NCBI RefSeq assembly: GCF_900110435.1
Contig: NZ_FODT01000014.1
Location: 62,001-126,000 of the forward strand
Length of the DNA stretch: 64,000 bases
Reading direction: 5' to 3'
From: Rhodopseudomonas pseudopalustris
GTDB taxonomy: Bacteria; Pseudomonadota; Alphaproteobacteria; Rhizobiales; Xanthobacteraceae
The stretch's first letter is position 1, and each line of letters begins with the position of its first letter. Positions 18,645-27,480 of this stretch are shown piece by piece. The position numbers and the translations under genes were made by a program. The notes beneath the pieces were generated by a model, which saw only the letters and a program-made list of their open reading frames with translations, ran no database searches and had not been told where the DNA came from.

Positions 18645-18754
18645 GATGAAAGGCCCCGCTGCGAAATGACCGGGAAAGCCTAGCGAGCCTGAACGACGTT
18701 TCAAGAACGCAGATGGCGTGAAAGCGCGATGCAGAGAGCGTCGCGTCGTTCCAC

Positions 18755-19216
18755 TCAGGGCTTGGCGCCCTTGCAGGCGGGATTGAACGCCCAGTTGCGA
18801 TCAACGCCCACGACGCAGAATTCGACGCCGTGTCCGAAGCTCGCGAAGCCGCCGTCCTCGATGATCGAGAAATACACCGGACGGACGTTGCCGTCGTTCA
18901 GGTGGGCGTCGGCCGCGCAGAAGCGACGCGGAATATTGTCACTCTGCCACGGGCGGAAGGCGACCTCGCGGAGCTGCGAATAGCCGGTGATCCGCAGCGC
19001 CGAATTCCAGAAATTGCCTTCCTTCTCGCCGAACTGATGGGTCACCGAGGTGAGCCCCGCCTCGCACGCCGGCAGATTGCCGTCGTAGCGCGGGCCGGAC
19101 AGCCAGAAATTCATCTCCAGCGGATTGGCAGCCTGCGCAGCCGGCGCGAGGGCGAACAGCCCGAGCAACGCCACGGCGGCAACTACCGGCAATTTCAGAG
19201 TCGGAACGAGGCGCAT
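18755..19216 (-). CDS. Conserved exported protein of unknown function
   Basis: 153 residues from ATG 19216, starting MRLVPTLKLPVVAAVALLGL with a typical cleavage region (APAAQAANP). The mature part has four cysteines (PACEAG, RRFCAAD, EFCVVG, PACKG) and aromatic-rich segments (NFWLSGPRYDG, GNFWNSALRITGYSQLRE). Even cysteine numbers suggest disulfides in the periplasm. No enzyme signature was recognised. It neighbours the RNase T2 gene on the same strand, 110 bp upstream. Confidence 0.75.
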   Translation of the reverse strand: MRLVPTLKLPVVAAVALLGLFALAPAAQAANPLEMNFWLSGPRYDGNLPACEAGLTSVTHQFGEKEGNFWNSALRITGYSQLREVAFRPWQSDNIPRRFCAADAHLNDGNVRPVYFSIIEDGGFASFGHGVEFCVVGVDRNWAFNPACKGAKP

Positions 19217-19380
19217 GGACGATTCACCGAGTTTTTCCCGCGCGGACGGTGCCGCGAAGCCCATGTGAGGTCAAGTGCAACGCGGCCACACCCCGCGACA
19301 ACCCCACATTGATGGCGCCAGCATTCTTTCCATTGCGGTCGATGCGATCTAGACTCGCGCCAATGCGAATGGAGAATCCG

Positions 19381-19671
19381 ATGCGAACAATTGGGGCCGC
19401 GGGCCTTGCCGTCGTCTGTGCCATGCTGGCCGCCACTGCCGCCCGCGCCGATACCGTGCCGGCCTTCAAGGGCAATGATACCGGCGGGATCATCTCCTAT
19501 AATCTGGTCGGTCAGACCGATATCCGTGCGATGGCGATCGACCATTGCGCGCGCTACGGCAAGGTCGTGAAGCTGCTCGGCGTGCAAGCGAATTATGGTG
19601 GCTACATCTCGTTCTCGTGCCGCTGGGTGCCTTATGGCGCCAACGAGCGGCCGCTGCGAGCCGCCTACTGA
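19381..19671 (+). CDS. Small exported protein of unknown function
   Basis: 96 residues. The frame is open from 19249, but GGAG at about 19371 places the start at 19381, giving MRTIGAAGLAVVCAMLAATAARAD, a clear signal peptide. The mature protein of about 72 residues has two cysteines (DHCARYG, SFSCRWVPYG) that could pair, and the motif GGIISYNLVGQ. It is followed 13 bp later by the DUF3617 gene, so both are likely co-transcribed. Function unknown. Confidence 0.72.
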   Translation: MRTIGAAGLAVVCAMLAATAARADTVPAFKGNDTGGIISYNLVGQTDIRAMAIDHCARYGKVVKLLGVQANYGGYISFSCRWVPYGANERPLRAAY

Positions 19672-19684
19672 GCGGAGTGGTTCG

Positions 19685-20221
19685 ATGAGCCCCTTACGCA
19701 GGTCTTGTATCCGGTCGCTTCCGCTGCTGCTCGCGTCGGTGACGGCCGCGCACGCGATCGACCTGCCGACCCGCAAAGCGGGGCTGTGGGAGCTGAAGAT
19801 GGTGCGGCCGGGCTCTGCGATCGATGAGGTCGCCATGCAGCACTGCACCGACGAGGCCACCGACAAGAAAATGACCTCGTCGTTTCAGCCGATGGCCAAC
19901 GAGGCCTGCTCCAAGCAGGACACCCAGAAGACGCCCACCGGCTACGTCACCGATTCGGTGTGCAACATCGCCGGCATGTCGACCACCTCGCGCGCCGAGA
20001 TCACCGGCGATTTCAACGCGGCCTATTCGGTCAAGGTGACGTCGCACCAAGACAACCCGCTGCCCGGCGTGCCCAAGGACGCGACCATGACGCTGGACGC
20101 CAAATGGCTCGGACCCTGCAAGGACGGCCAGAGGCCCGGCGACATCGTGATGCCCGGCGGGATCAAGATGAACATCGCCGACATCGAGAAGCTCAAGGCG
20201 TTGATGCCGAAGTCGAAATGA
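19685..20221 (+). CDS. DUF3617 family exported protein
   Basis: 178 residues with a signal peptide (RSCIRSLPLLLASVTAAHA). The mature start DLPTRKAGLWELKMV matches DUF3617, a periplasmic family of unknown function whose members begin with a P-G-x-W-E type strand; CTDEATDK, NEACSKQDT, SVCNIAG and GPCKDGQRPGD carry four cysteines for two probable disulfides. The start is the ATG at 19685, 13 bases after the previous stop. No partner or ligand can be named. Confidence 0.82.
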   Translation: MSPLRRSCIRSLPLLLASVTAAHAIDLPTRKAGLWELKMVRPGSAIDEVAMQHCTDEATDKKMTSSFQPMANEACSKQDTQKTPTGYVTDSVCNIAGMSTTSRAEITGDFNAAYSVKVTSHQDNPLPGVPKDATMTLDAKWLGPCKDGQRPGDIVMPGGIKMNIADIEKLKALMPKSK

Positions 20222-20303
20222 CCTCGGTCGGCGATCGGCCGATGCTGCAGCCGAGCGGCTCTTGCGCAAAAGCCACATCGGGCAACCATCGTTCCAACCT
20301 CCG

Positions 20304-20347
20304 TTGACAGCCGCCGATCTTGCCGCGATGTTATATTATAACATCGC
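20304..20347 (+). promoter_or_regulatory. Predicted promoter with overlapping Zur-type operator
   Basis: GATGTTATATTATAACATC (20327-20345) is a perfect inverted repeat around one central base, extended to 23 bp by GC/GC at 20325-20347. It matches the AT-rich dyad described for alphaproteobacterial Zur zinc repressors. A TTGACA at 20304-20309 lies 17 bp upstream of it, so the dyad covers the expected -10 region, a position suited to repression. The downstream genes (small His/Cys protein, TonB receptor) fit zinc uptake. Zur binding is inferred. Confidence 0.75.
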
Positions 20348-20368
20348 CTGGCGGCGGTATCCCGCTCG

Positions 20369-20752
20369 ATGTGCGGGGCTTGGATGGGCATGGGCTGGGT
20401 GCGGGCGAATATCCGACTGGGGGCACGGCTGGCGCTGATCGCGCTCGCGCTCCAGTTCGCATTGTCGTTCGGCCACTTCCACCACCTCGACGCGCCTTCG
20501 AAGGTGATCGGTCAGGTCGCCGCGGCCATTGCTCCGGACGCTCCCGAAACCGATCACCATCCCGACGCCGCGGCCGATCTCTGCGCGATCTGCGCCGTCG
20601 TGGCGATGGCGAACACGTTGATCGACGCGGCGCCGCCGGCATTGCCGCTGCGGCATACCGATCGCCCGCAGCCTCGCATCGCTGCGACCGCCGCAGCCGA
20701 CCTGAGCCCGCAGCCCGGCGAATTCCAGCCGCGCGCGCCTCCGCTTTCCTGA
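20369..20752 (+). CDS. Small DUF2946-like His/Cys protein upstream of TonB receptor
   Basis: 127 residues from the first ATG; starts at 20384 or 20390 are also possible and no strong ribosome site decides. A hydrophobic N-terminal segment (GARLALIALALQFALSF) could be a signal anchor or leader. After it come metal-ligand-like clusters: FGHFHHLD, PETDHHPD and LCAICAV. This composition resembles DUF2946 proteins, which are often found near metal-regulated genes. It is the first gene after the Zur-type operator and lies 133 bp before the receptor gene. A role in periplasmic zinc handling is an inference. Confidence 0.65.
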   Translation: MCGAWMGMGWVRANIRLGARLALIALALQFALSFGHFHHLDAPSKVIGQVAAAIAPDAPETDHHPDAAADLCAICAVVAMANTLIDAAPPALPLRHTDRPQPRIAATAAADLSPQPGEFQPRAPPLS

Positions 20753-20885
20753 CTGCAATCGATCGAGCCATGCGCCGCACCGCCTCGCGCGGTGCGCGCA
20801 GCCCCATCCGCAGTCGATCTGCCCCGCGCAGAGTCCGGCCTCCGGCGCAGATGCGTGCGCCGAACCGGTCAGTCAGGATCAGACC

Positions 20886-23255
20886 ATGTCACTCCGCTTC
20901 AAGCGCGCCTTCCTGGTCGGAAGCGCAGCCTTCGCGGCCTTCGAAGGCTTGCCGGCATCGCAGGCCCTCGCACAGCAGGCCGCCACCGCATTGCCGGAAG
21001 TCGTCGTCACCGCGCCGAGCCCGATCGTGCGACGCCATTCGGCCCCGCCGTCCCGCCCCGCGACGCGGGTCGCCGCCCCCGCGCGCCAGCGCGGCACCGC
21101 TCCGGCCGAGGCGCCGCCCGTCGTCGCCCAGCCGGCGCCGCCGCCCCCCGGCACGCTGCCGATCGTCACCGATCAGTTCGCGACCGTTACCGTGGTCCCG
21201 AACGAGGAGATCCGGCGCAATGGCGGCGGCACGCTCGGCGACCTTCTGAACAACAAGCCGGGCATTACCGGCTCCGGCTACGCGCCGGGGGCCTCCAGCC
21301 GGCCGATCATCCGCGGCCTCGACGTCAACCGAGTCGGCATCGTCGAGAACGGCATCGGCAGCAACGGCGCGTCCGATCTCGGCGAAGACCATTTCGTCCC
21401 GATCGATCCGCTCGCGACCAACCAGGTTGAAGTGATCCGCGGCCCGGCGACGCTGCGCTACGGCTCGACGGCGATCGGCGGCGTGGTCAGCGCCAGCAAC
21501 AACCGCATCCCCGACGCGCTGCCGCCCTGCGCGACGCCGTTCCAGAGCTACGGCCTGCCGGTGAAGGCGCCGGCTGCGATCGGCGGCGCGGCGGGCTGCA
21601 TGAACGCCGAGGTCCGCAGTGCGGTGAGCTCGGTCGATCGCGGCGTCGAAAGCGCGGTGCTGCTGGATGCCGGCGGCAACAACGTCGCGGTCCATGCCGA
21701 CGTGTTCGGCCGCAATGCCGGCGACTATAACGTGCCGAGCTATCCGTATCAGGCGCCGGGACTGCCGTTCAACGGACGCCAGCCCAACTCTGCGACGCAG
21801 GCGACCGGCGCCTCGATCGGCGGCTCCTATCTGTTCGACGGCGGCTTCATCGGCGCGGCGATCACGCAGAACAATTCGGTCTATCGCATCCCCGGGACCG
21901 AGGGCGCCGAATTCGGGACGCGGATCGATGCGAAGCAGACCAAGGTCACCGCCAAGGGCGAGTATCGCCCGGATGCGGCGGCGATCGAGGCGATCCGGTT
22001 CTGGGTCGGCGCCACCGACTACAAGCACAATGAGATCGGCCTCGCCGTCGCAGGCGACCCGGCGTCCGATGGCGTGCGGCAGAGCTTCACCAACAAGGAG
22101 CAAGAGGGCCGCCTCGAGGCGCAACTGACGCCGTTCAATGCCCGCTTCGCCACGGTCACGACGGCGGTGGGGGTGCAGGCCAGCCATCAGGAACTGACAG
22201 CGCCCAGCCCCGACGATCCGACCAGCCCGATCAACGGGCTGTTCGATCCCAATAAGAACACCAAGCTCGCCGGCTACGTCTTCAACGAGCTACGCTTCAC
22301 CGAGAGCACCAAGGCGCAGGTGGCCGGACGAATCGAGCACGTCGACCTGTCCGGAACGACGCCGGCCTTCGTGCCGGGCCTGTTCGACCTCTCCACCGAC
22401 CCCGGCGCGATCGGCCCTGCGACGTCGCGCAACCTGTCGTTCACGCCGAAGAGCTTCAGCCTCGGCCTGATCCAGGCGCTGCCGTGGGGGCTTTCGGCCA
22501 GCATCACCGGGCAATATGTCGAGCGTGCGCCGAAGCCGGCGGAGCTGTTCTCGCGCGGCGGTCACGACGCCACCACCACCTTCGACATCGGCAACCCCAA
22601 TCTGGGGATCGAGACGGCAAAATCGGTCGAGGTCGGTTTGCGTCGGGCGGACGGCCCGTTCCGCTTCGAGATCACCGCTTACTACACGCAGTTCAGCGGC
22701 TTCATCTATCGGCGGCTGACCGGCAATAGCTGCGACGACGTCTCTTGCGTCGATCCGGCAACCGGCACGCTGGAATTGAACCAGGCGATCTACGCGCAGC
22801 GCGACGCCACCTTCAGAGGCGGCGAATTCCAGAGCCAGCTCGACGTGGCGCAAATCTATGGCGGCACCTGGGGCATCGAGAACCAGTTCGATGTCGTGCG
22901 GGCCACCTTCGCAGACGGCACCAATGTGCCGCGGATTCCGCCGCTGCGGGTCGGCGGTGGATTGTTCTGGCGTGACGCCAACTGGCTGACCCGGATCAAC
23001 CTGTTGCACGCCTTCGCCCAGAACGACGTCGCGCCGATCGCCGAGACGACCACCTCGGGCTACAATCTGCTCAAGGCGGAGATCAGCTACCGGACCAAGC
23101 TCGATCCGAACGCATGGGGCGCCCGCGAGATGCTGGTCGGCCTGGTCGGCAACAATCTGCTCAACGAGAACATCCGCAACGCGGTGTCCTACAGCAAGGA
23201 CAACGTGCTGATGCCCGGCATCGGCGTGCGGGCGTTCGCGAATCTGAAGTTCTGA
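20886..23255 (+). CDS. TonB-dependent outer-membrane receptor, probable zinc receptor
   Basis: 789 residues. A signal peptide ends near SQALAQQ, then LPEVVVTAPS (36-45) serves as a TonB-box-like segment. Residues 45-90 form a Pro/Ala/Arg-rich linker. The plug follows (LGDLLNNKPGITGSGYAP, PIIRGLDVNRVGIVENG, NQVEVIRGPATLRYGSTAIGG), and a beta-barrel runs to a terminal Phe (FANLKF), as outer-membrane proteins end. Together with the upstream Zur-type operator this points to a ZnuD-like receptor importing zinc or a zinc carrier. The barrel has cysteine-containing loops (PPCATPF, AAGCMNAE, SCDDVSCVD). The ligand is not proven by sequence. AGGA precedes the ATG. Confidence 0.88.
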   Translation: MSLRFKRAFLVGSAAFAAFEGLPASQALAQQAATALPEVVVTAPSPIVRRHSAPPSRPATRVAAPARQRGTAPAEAPPVVAQPAPPPPGTLPIVTDQFATVTVVPNEEIRRNGGGTLGDLLNNKPGITGSGYAPGASSRPIIRGLDVNRVGIVENGIGSNGASDLGEDHFVPIDPLATNQVEVIRGPATLRYGSTAIGGVVSASNNRIPDALPPCATPFQSYGLPVKAPAAIGGAAGCMNAEVRSAVSSVDRGVESAVLLDAGGNNVAVHADVFGRNAGDYNVPSYPYQAPGLPFNGRQPNSATQATGASIGGSYLFDGGFIGAAITQNNSVYRIPGTEGAEFGTRIDAKQTKVTAKGEYRPDAAAIEAIRFWVGATDYKHNEIGLAVAGDPASDGVRQSFTNKEQEGRLEAQLTPFNARFATVTTAVGVQASHQELTAPSPDDPTSPINGLFDPNKNTKLAGYVFNELRFTESTKAQVAGRIEHVDLSGTTPAFVPGLFDLSTDPGAIGPATSRNLSFTPKSFSLGLIQALPWGLSASITGQYVERAPKPAELFSRGGHDATTTFDIGNPNLGIETAKSVEVGLRRADGPFRFEITAYYTQFSGFIYRRLTGNSCDDVSCVDPATGTLELNQAIYAQRDATFRGGEFQSQLDVAQIYGGTWGIENQFDVVRATFADGTNVPRIPPLRVGGGLFWRDANWLTRINLLHAFAQNDVAPIAETTTSGYNLLKAEISYRTKLDPNAWGAREMLVGLVGNNLLNENIRNAVSYSKDNVLMPGIGVRAFANLKF

Positions 23256-23263
23256 CCACGGAA

Positions 23264-23380
23264 GTCATTCGGGGCGCTCGCGCAAGCGAGCGACCCCGGA
23301 ATCCAGAGGTTGGTGCAATGCGACGATCAACAGCTCGGGATTCCGGGTTCGCCGCTCCGCGGCGCCCCGGAATGACGGCG
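23264..23380. repeat. Intergenic palindromic repeat pair (GTCATTC-GGGGCGC type)
   Basis: Two hairpin units face each other: GTCATTCGGGGCGCTCGC ... CGACCCCGGAATCC on the left and GGATTCCGGGTTCGCCGCTC ... GGCGCCCCGGAATGAC on the right. The outer ends (GTCATTC/GGAATGAC) are inverted. It lies between the convergent TonB receptor and GNAT genes. Related copies: 34718-34817, 40569-40676 and 62177-62292. Confidence 0.85.
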
Positions 23381-23413
23381 TGAAGTTAACCCGGAACGAT
23401 CGCGTGGAAGCGC

Positions 23414-23932
23414 CTACGCCGTCCGCGCCTTGCTCCAATCCGGGCGGATCGGGCCGCTGACGCCCTCGAAGGCGCCGTCGGCGAGTTCGATCACCAGCAG
23501 CCGGTTGGCGTCGACCGGGCCCGGCATGGTGACGCGTCCCTTCGGAATCTTCTTGAAGCCGACGCGGCTGTAATACGGCTCGTCGCCGACCAGCACGGTG
23601 AGCTTGTGGCCCTGCGCCCTGGCGTCCGCCAGCGCGCGGTCGAGCAGCGCGCGGCCGACGCCGCGGGCGCGGAACGGCGGCTCCACCGTCAGCGGGCCGA
23701 GCAGCAGCGCCGGGGTCTCGCCGATCGCGATCGGCAATTGCCGCACCGAACCGACCAGCAAGGTGCCGATCCACGCAGTGAACGACAGCGCGTTGATGTG
23801 ATCGACATGCTCGCGCAACCGGTAGGCGCTGAGAACGAAGCGGCCCGGACCAAACGTGCGCTCATGCAGCCGCTCGATCAGCTGGGCGTCGTTCGGGGTC
23901 TCGGGCAGGATGGTCAGGGACAGATCATTCAT
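23414..23932 (-). CDS. GNAT family N-acetyltransferase
   Basis: 172 residues from ATG 23932 (MNDLSLTILPETPNDAQLIE). The acetyl-CoA binding motif A is seen as PPFRARGVGRALLDRAL, with the preceding beta-bulge strand LLLGPLTV and the following VLVGDEPYYSRVGF, typical of small GNAT enzymes of the YhbS-like group. The acceptor is unknown. It is downstream of the MscS-type gene on neither strand's operon: mscS ends 77 bp upstream in the same direction at its own stop, so read-through is possible but not evident. Confidence 0.88.
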   Translation of the reverse strand: MNDLSLTILPETPNDAQLIERLHERTFGPGRFVLSAYRLREHVDHINALSFTAWIGTLLVGSVRQLPIAIGETPALLLGPLTVEPPFRARGVGRALLDRALADARAQGHKLTVLVGDEPYYSRVGFKKIPKGRVTMPGPVDANRLLVIELADGAFEGVSGPIRPDWSKARTA

Positions 23933-24009
23933 GGCGGACGCGCAATAGCACCACAGCCGGGCGCGGTCCACGCCCGGCTGTGGTTAACGGCTCTCAGGAA
24001 CGGGCTTTC

Positions 24010-25719
24010 TCAGGCGCGCGCCGCTACCCGGCGCTGGGGGGCGCGCTCGTCGTCCGCGTCCTCGGACGGCGCAAGCTGCGGCGAACGATCGGCCAACGGC
24101 GTTCCGTCGCATCTCAGATAGACGGTCTGCTGGGAGGCCACCGCGAAGCCCGTTCCGGACGCCTCGACCAGCTCCATGACCTGCAGCGTCAGGTCTTCCT
24201 GGACCTCCAGGAACTCGTCGCCGCTGACCGCATGGACATAGGCGAAGATTTCGACCTTGAGCGAATTGGGCCCGAAGCCAAGCAGCCGGACCCGCGCCGG
24301 GTCGTTGTCGACTTTCGGATGCTCCAGCAGCATCTCGCGGATCGATGCGATCAGCGCCCGCATCTGATCGGGCTTGGTGTCGTAGCGGAGATCCAGCGTC
24401 GGGTGATACCAGAACTTGTCGCGTCGGCTGAAGTTCTCGATCTGCACCGCCGCCAGCGCGCCGTTCGGCACGGTGACGAGTGTGCGGTCGAGCGTCCGGA
24501 TCCGGGTCGACCGCATTCCGATGTCCTCGATCGTGCCCGAGGTCTCGCCGAACTTACAGAAATCGCCGACCCGCATCGGCTGGTCGGTCACCAGCGTCAG
24601 ACTGCCGACCAGATGCTCGATGGTCTTCTGCGCGCCGAGAGCGATCGCGATACCGCCGATGCCGAGGGCTGCGAGGCCGGCCGTGATGTTGTAGCCGAGC
24701 GCGTCGAGTCCGAGGATCAACGCGAGGGCAATGATGACGAATTTGATGCTCCGCCGCAGGAAGTTGATCGCCGACAGCATCGACAGCCGGCCGCGCAGCG
24801 TCATCCGGGCGATGGTGAACTCGGCGAGAGCATCGACCACGCGCCAGACGATCCAGGACAGCGCGATCCAGCCGAGCAGTTCGGTGGCGCCCGACATATG
24901 CTGCCGCGCGACGATCGAGACGCCGGTCAGCACCATCGCGATGCGCAGCACCATGGCCGTCAGAAAAAGCCGGATCGGCAACGCCGAGGCGTTCAGAACA
25001 CGGCGGATTCGCGAGTCCTGACGTTTTCGGAGACGAAAGATCACCCAGAAGATCGCGGCGGTGATCGACCACACCACGCCAAAGGACAGCAGCGCGAGCA
25101 CGACGACCGCCAGCCAATGACCGACCGGAGCGCCGGCGAGCCGGTATTCGTCGCGGAGCGCATAGGGCAGAATCCTGTCGACCAGGCTCGACGTCACCGT
25201 GCGCGACAACGCGGGGAGGTCGCCGACCGTTTTGGCCGAGACCAGCCAGATCTTGCCGCCATCCTTGCCGTCGACCTGCTGCGCGATCAGATCGACCGTG
25301 CCGTGATCGGTGCGCACGGCGCCGAACTTGTCCTGGTCTGGGGCCAGCCCGTCGTCCTGATCGCCCGCCGGTTCCGAACTCAGCCGCAGCCGCGAGAAAA
25401 CGTAGCCGCCCTGGTCGAGAATGCGTTGGAGCTGCTGCGCGACGCTTGGACCCCAGGCGCCCTTCTCCTGGCTGAGATCGAGATATTGGGCAGCCTTGTC
25501 GTAATTCTGTTCGGCGGCGGCATCGATAAAGCCTGTAACCATTCCGGCCGGCGTATTGCGGCCGAGCGGATCGGCAGGCTTCTCCTCCACCTTGGCTGGA
25601 GGATTGGCGCCATTTCCATTGCCGTTTGGTGTTGGAATTTGCGCGAACGCGGCGTTCGCCGCCAAAATTGCCCACACAATCAACAGCGATCGAAAGATCG
25701 CTTTCGCAAATACCGCCAA
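24010..25719 (-). CDS. MscS-family mechanosensitive channel with exported N-terminal domain
   Basis: 569 residues from the TTG at 25719, chosen because AAGGA lies six bases before it; a TTG at 25734 is the alternative. A signal peptide (FAKAIFRSLLIVWAILAANAAFAQ) leads to a periplasmic region of about 150 residues, then several membrane helices, then the MscS core with the pore-lining glycine/alanine helix (AGLAALGIGGIAIALGAQKTIEHLVGS) and beta domain (GDFCKFGETSGTIEDIGMRSTRIRT, TVPNGALA). It should release osmolytes on hypo-osmotic shock, at the inner membrane. It is longer than E. coli MscS and resembles the larger YnaI/YbdG-like members. Confidence 0.9.
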   Translation of the reverse strand: MAVFAKAIFRSLLIVWAILAANAAFAQIPTPNGNGNGANPPAKVEEKPADPLGRNTPAGMVTGFIDAAAEQNYDKAAQYLDLSQEKGAWGPSVAQQLQRILDQGGYVFSRLRLSSEPAGDQDDGLAPDQDKFGAVRTDHGTVDLIAQQVDGKDGGKIWLVSAKTVGDLPALSRTVTSSLVDRILPYALRDEYRLAGAPVGHWLAVVVLALLSFGVVWSITAAIFWVIFRLRKRQDSRIRRVLNASALPIRLFLTAMVLRIAMVLTGVSIVARQHMSGATELLGWIALSWIVWRVVDALAEFTIARMTLRGRLSMLSAINFLRRSIKFVIIALALILGLDALGYNITAGLAALGIGGIAIALGAQKTIEHLVGSLTLVTDQPMRVGDFCKFGETSGTIEDIGMRSTRIRTLDRTLVTVPNGALAAVQIENFSRRDKFWYHPTLDLRYDTKPDQMRALIASIREMLLEHPKVDNDPARVRLLGFGPNSLKVEIFAYVHAVSGDEFLEVQEDLTLQVMELVEASGTGFAVASQQTVYLRCDGTPLADRSPQLAPSEDADDERAPQRRVAARA

Positions 25720-25866
25720 AACCAGTCCTTTCAAATGATTGCCCGTCGTGACGCGCGGTTTTGACCAGAGAAATGAGCCCTTGATGTGATCGCGGGCGCA
25801 TTCACGCCGAATCCGCGCGCGTATTCGCGAGTTCTGGGCAACGACGAACGGCCGTCACTCAGCGCC

Positions 25867-26382
25867 TCACCGCCAGGTCGCGCGCCGCGGCTCACGGCCC
25901 AGGACTTCAGCGATCCGCAACCGGGTACCGGTTGTAGTCTCCTCGGGTAGCGCGGCGACATCGAAGAAGCCGGAGGCGATGATCTCGCGATTGGGCTCGG
26001 GCGCGCGGTCCTGGTGGAAGTGCCGCACCACATAGACGGCGACGTGATCCCGTGGCGAGACGTGGCCGTTGAAGAAGACGCCGTGCAGCTCAGGATCGCC
26101 GGTCAGCGCGATCCGCCCCTCCTCCATCAACTCGCGGCGCAGTGCATCCAGAAAGGTCTCGCCGACTTCGACGCCGCCGCCCGGCAGATGCCAGCCGCTG
26201 ACATAGCTGTGCTGGATCAGAAACACCCGATCCTGCGCGTCGAGCACCACGCCACGCGCCCCCAGCGTCATGCCGCGCGCGAATCGCCAGTAGAGATGAA
26301 ACACGCGCCGCAGCGCCGGCTCCAGCTTCAGTCGCAAGGTCTGCAGGGCAGGCAAAGTCGGATCATCCTCGCACATGCGCAA
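25867..26382 (-). CDS. Nudix hydrolase
   Basis: 171 residues with the Nudix fold. The box runs GGVEVGETFLDALRRELMEE, so the catalytic RE..EE residues are present, but the following glycine of the consensus is displaced (EEGRI instead of EExG). An N-terminal helix (RLKLEPALRRVFHLYWRFARG) precedes it, as in NUDIX members annotated in alphaproteobacteria near this length. It should hydrolyse a nucleoside diphosphate linked to another moiety; the substrate is not predictable. Lone gene, separated from mscS by 130 bp with no other gene. Confidence 0.85.
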   Translation of the reverse strand: MRMCEDDPTLPALQTLRLKLEPALRRVFHLYWRFARGMTLGARGVVLDAQDRVFLIQHSYVSGWHLPGGGVEVGETFLDALRRELMEEGRIALTGDPELHGVFFNGHVSPRDHVAVYVVRHFHQDRAPEPNREIIASGFFDVAALPEETTTGTRLRIAEVLGREPRRATWR

Positions 26383-26480
26383 CAGCGGGGCGCTTGCGCC
26401 GATGCGCCGAGCTTGCCAAAACCGTGTCGATTTTGACAGGCGGGATGACGCGACAGGCTCGCTGCCGACCGATGGCTATA

Positions 26481-26582
26481 GCGTTTTCGAGCGAAGTGGA
26501 TACCGGTTCGCGTGAAGAAAACGCGTCAGAATAAGAAGATAGAGCTCCGGTTCTGATTCCATCAGAACCGGAAAAGCTCTAA
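26481..26582 (+). repeat. Dispersed two-hairpin repeat, copy 2
   Basis: Same element as 6015-6115: it begins GCGTTTTCGAGCGAAGTGG, has GCGTTTTC paired with GAAAACGC, and then a second stem formed by TAGAGCTCCGGTTCTGAT and ATCAGAACCGG-AA-AAGCTCTA with a two-base bulge. It ends ten bases before the start codon of the metallophosphoesterase gene, so it occupies that gene's leader. Confidence 0.85.
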
Positions 26583-26592
26583 GGAACGCGGG

Positions 26593-27471
26593 ATGACCTT
26601 CACGCTGGCGCATCTGTCCGATCCGCATCTGCCGCCGCTGCCGAAGCCGCGGCTCGCCGATCTCGCGAACAAGCGCGTGCTCGGCTATCTGAACTGGACC
26701 CGCAACCGGCAGAGCATCCACCGCCGCGACATCCTCGATGCGTTGGTCGCCGACCTGCAGGCGCAAACGCCCGACCACATCGCAGTCACCGGCGATCTCG
26801 TGAACATCGCGCTCGATGAAGAATTCGCGCCGGCGCGGCGATGGCTCGACGGCGTCGGATCGCCGGAACGCGTCAGCGTCGTGCCCGGCAATCACGACGC
26901 CTATGTCACCGCCACCGCGCCGCGATTCGGCGAGACTTTCGCGGACTACATCCGCGGCGACGACGGCGCGACCGGCTTTCCCTATCTCCGGCGCCGCGAC
27001 CGTATCGCGATCATCGGCGTGTCGAGCGCGGTGCCGACCGCTCCGTTCATGGCGACCGGCTGGCTCGGCGACGCGCAGCGCGCGCGACTCGAAACGATGC
27101 TGCAGAGTTTGGCTTCCGAGCGAGTGTTCCGTGTGCTGCTGATCCATCATCCGCTGCGATCGCGCTCCCGCTTCAAGCGCCTGACGGATTCGGCTGAACT
27201 GATTGCGTTGCTGCAGCGGCACCCGGTCGATCTGGTGCTGCATGGCCACGACCACGTCCACGCCACGATCCGGATCGACGCGCCAAGCGGGCCGATCCCG
27301 GTCGTCGGCGTGCCGTCTGCGTCGGCCTTCAAGGATCACCACCGCCCCTCGGCCGCCTACAATCTGTTTGCGATCAGCGAAGGCAATGACGGCTGGCGCT
27401 GCGAACATAGAATCCGCGGCTTTGGCGCGACCGAGACGATCACGGATCTGCGGGATTCGCGGGTGCTGTAG
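26593..27471 (+). CDS. Calcineurin-like metallophosphoesterase
   Basis: 292 residues. The five metal-binding blocks of the family are in order: LSDPHL (8-13), GDLVN, GNHDAY, LLIHHP and GHDHVHA. These coordinate two metals for hydrolysis of a phosphomono- or diester; resemblance is to the Icc-type group, but the substrate is unknown. The start codon is ten bases after the second copy of the two-hairpin repeat, with GGAACGCGGG between as the ribosome site. It converges with the 186-residue membrane-anchored protein downstream. Confidence 0.9.
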   Translation: MTFTLAHLSDPHLPPLPKPRLADLANKRVLGYLNWTRNRQSIHRRDILDALVADLQAQTPDHIAVTGDLVNIALDEEFAPARRWLDGVGSPERVSVVPGNHDAYVTATAPRFGETFADYIRGDDGATGFPYLRRRDRIAIIGVSSAVPTAPFMATGWLGDAQRARLETMLQSLASERVFRVLLIHHPLRSRSRFKRLTDSAELIALLQRHPVDLVLHGHDHVHATIRIDAPSGPIPVVGVPSASAFKDHHRPSAAYNLFAISEGNDGWRCEHRIRGFGATETITDLRDSRVL

Positions 27472-27480
27472 GCCGCCGTG

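Noticed and set aside
23264-23380. CRISPR-like repeat array
   Set aside because: Only one inverted pair with unrelated spacer; there are no regularly spaced direct repeats and no cas genes in the window.
25685-25702. AGCGATC-GAAA-GATCGCT hairpin early in the mscS gene
   Set aside because: It lies inside the coding region and could be chance; no supporting signal was found.
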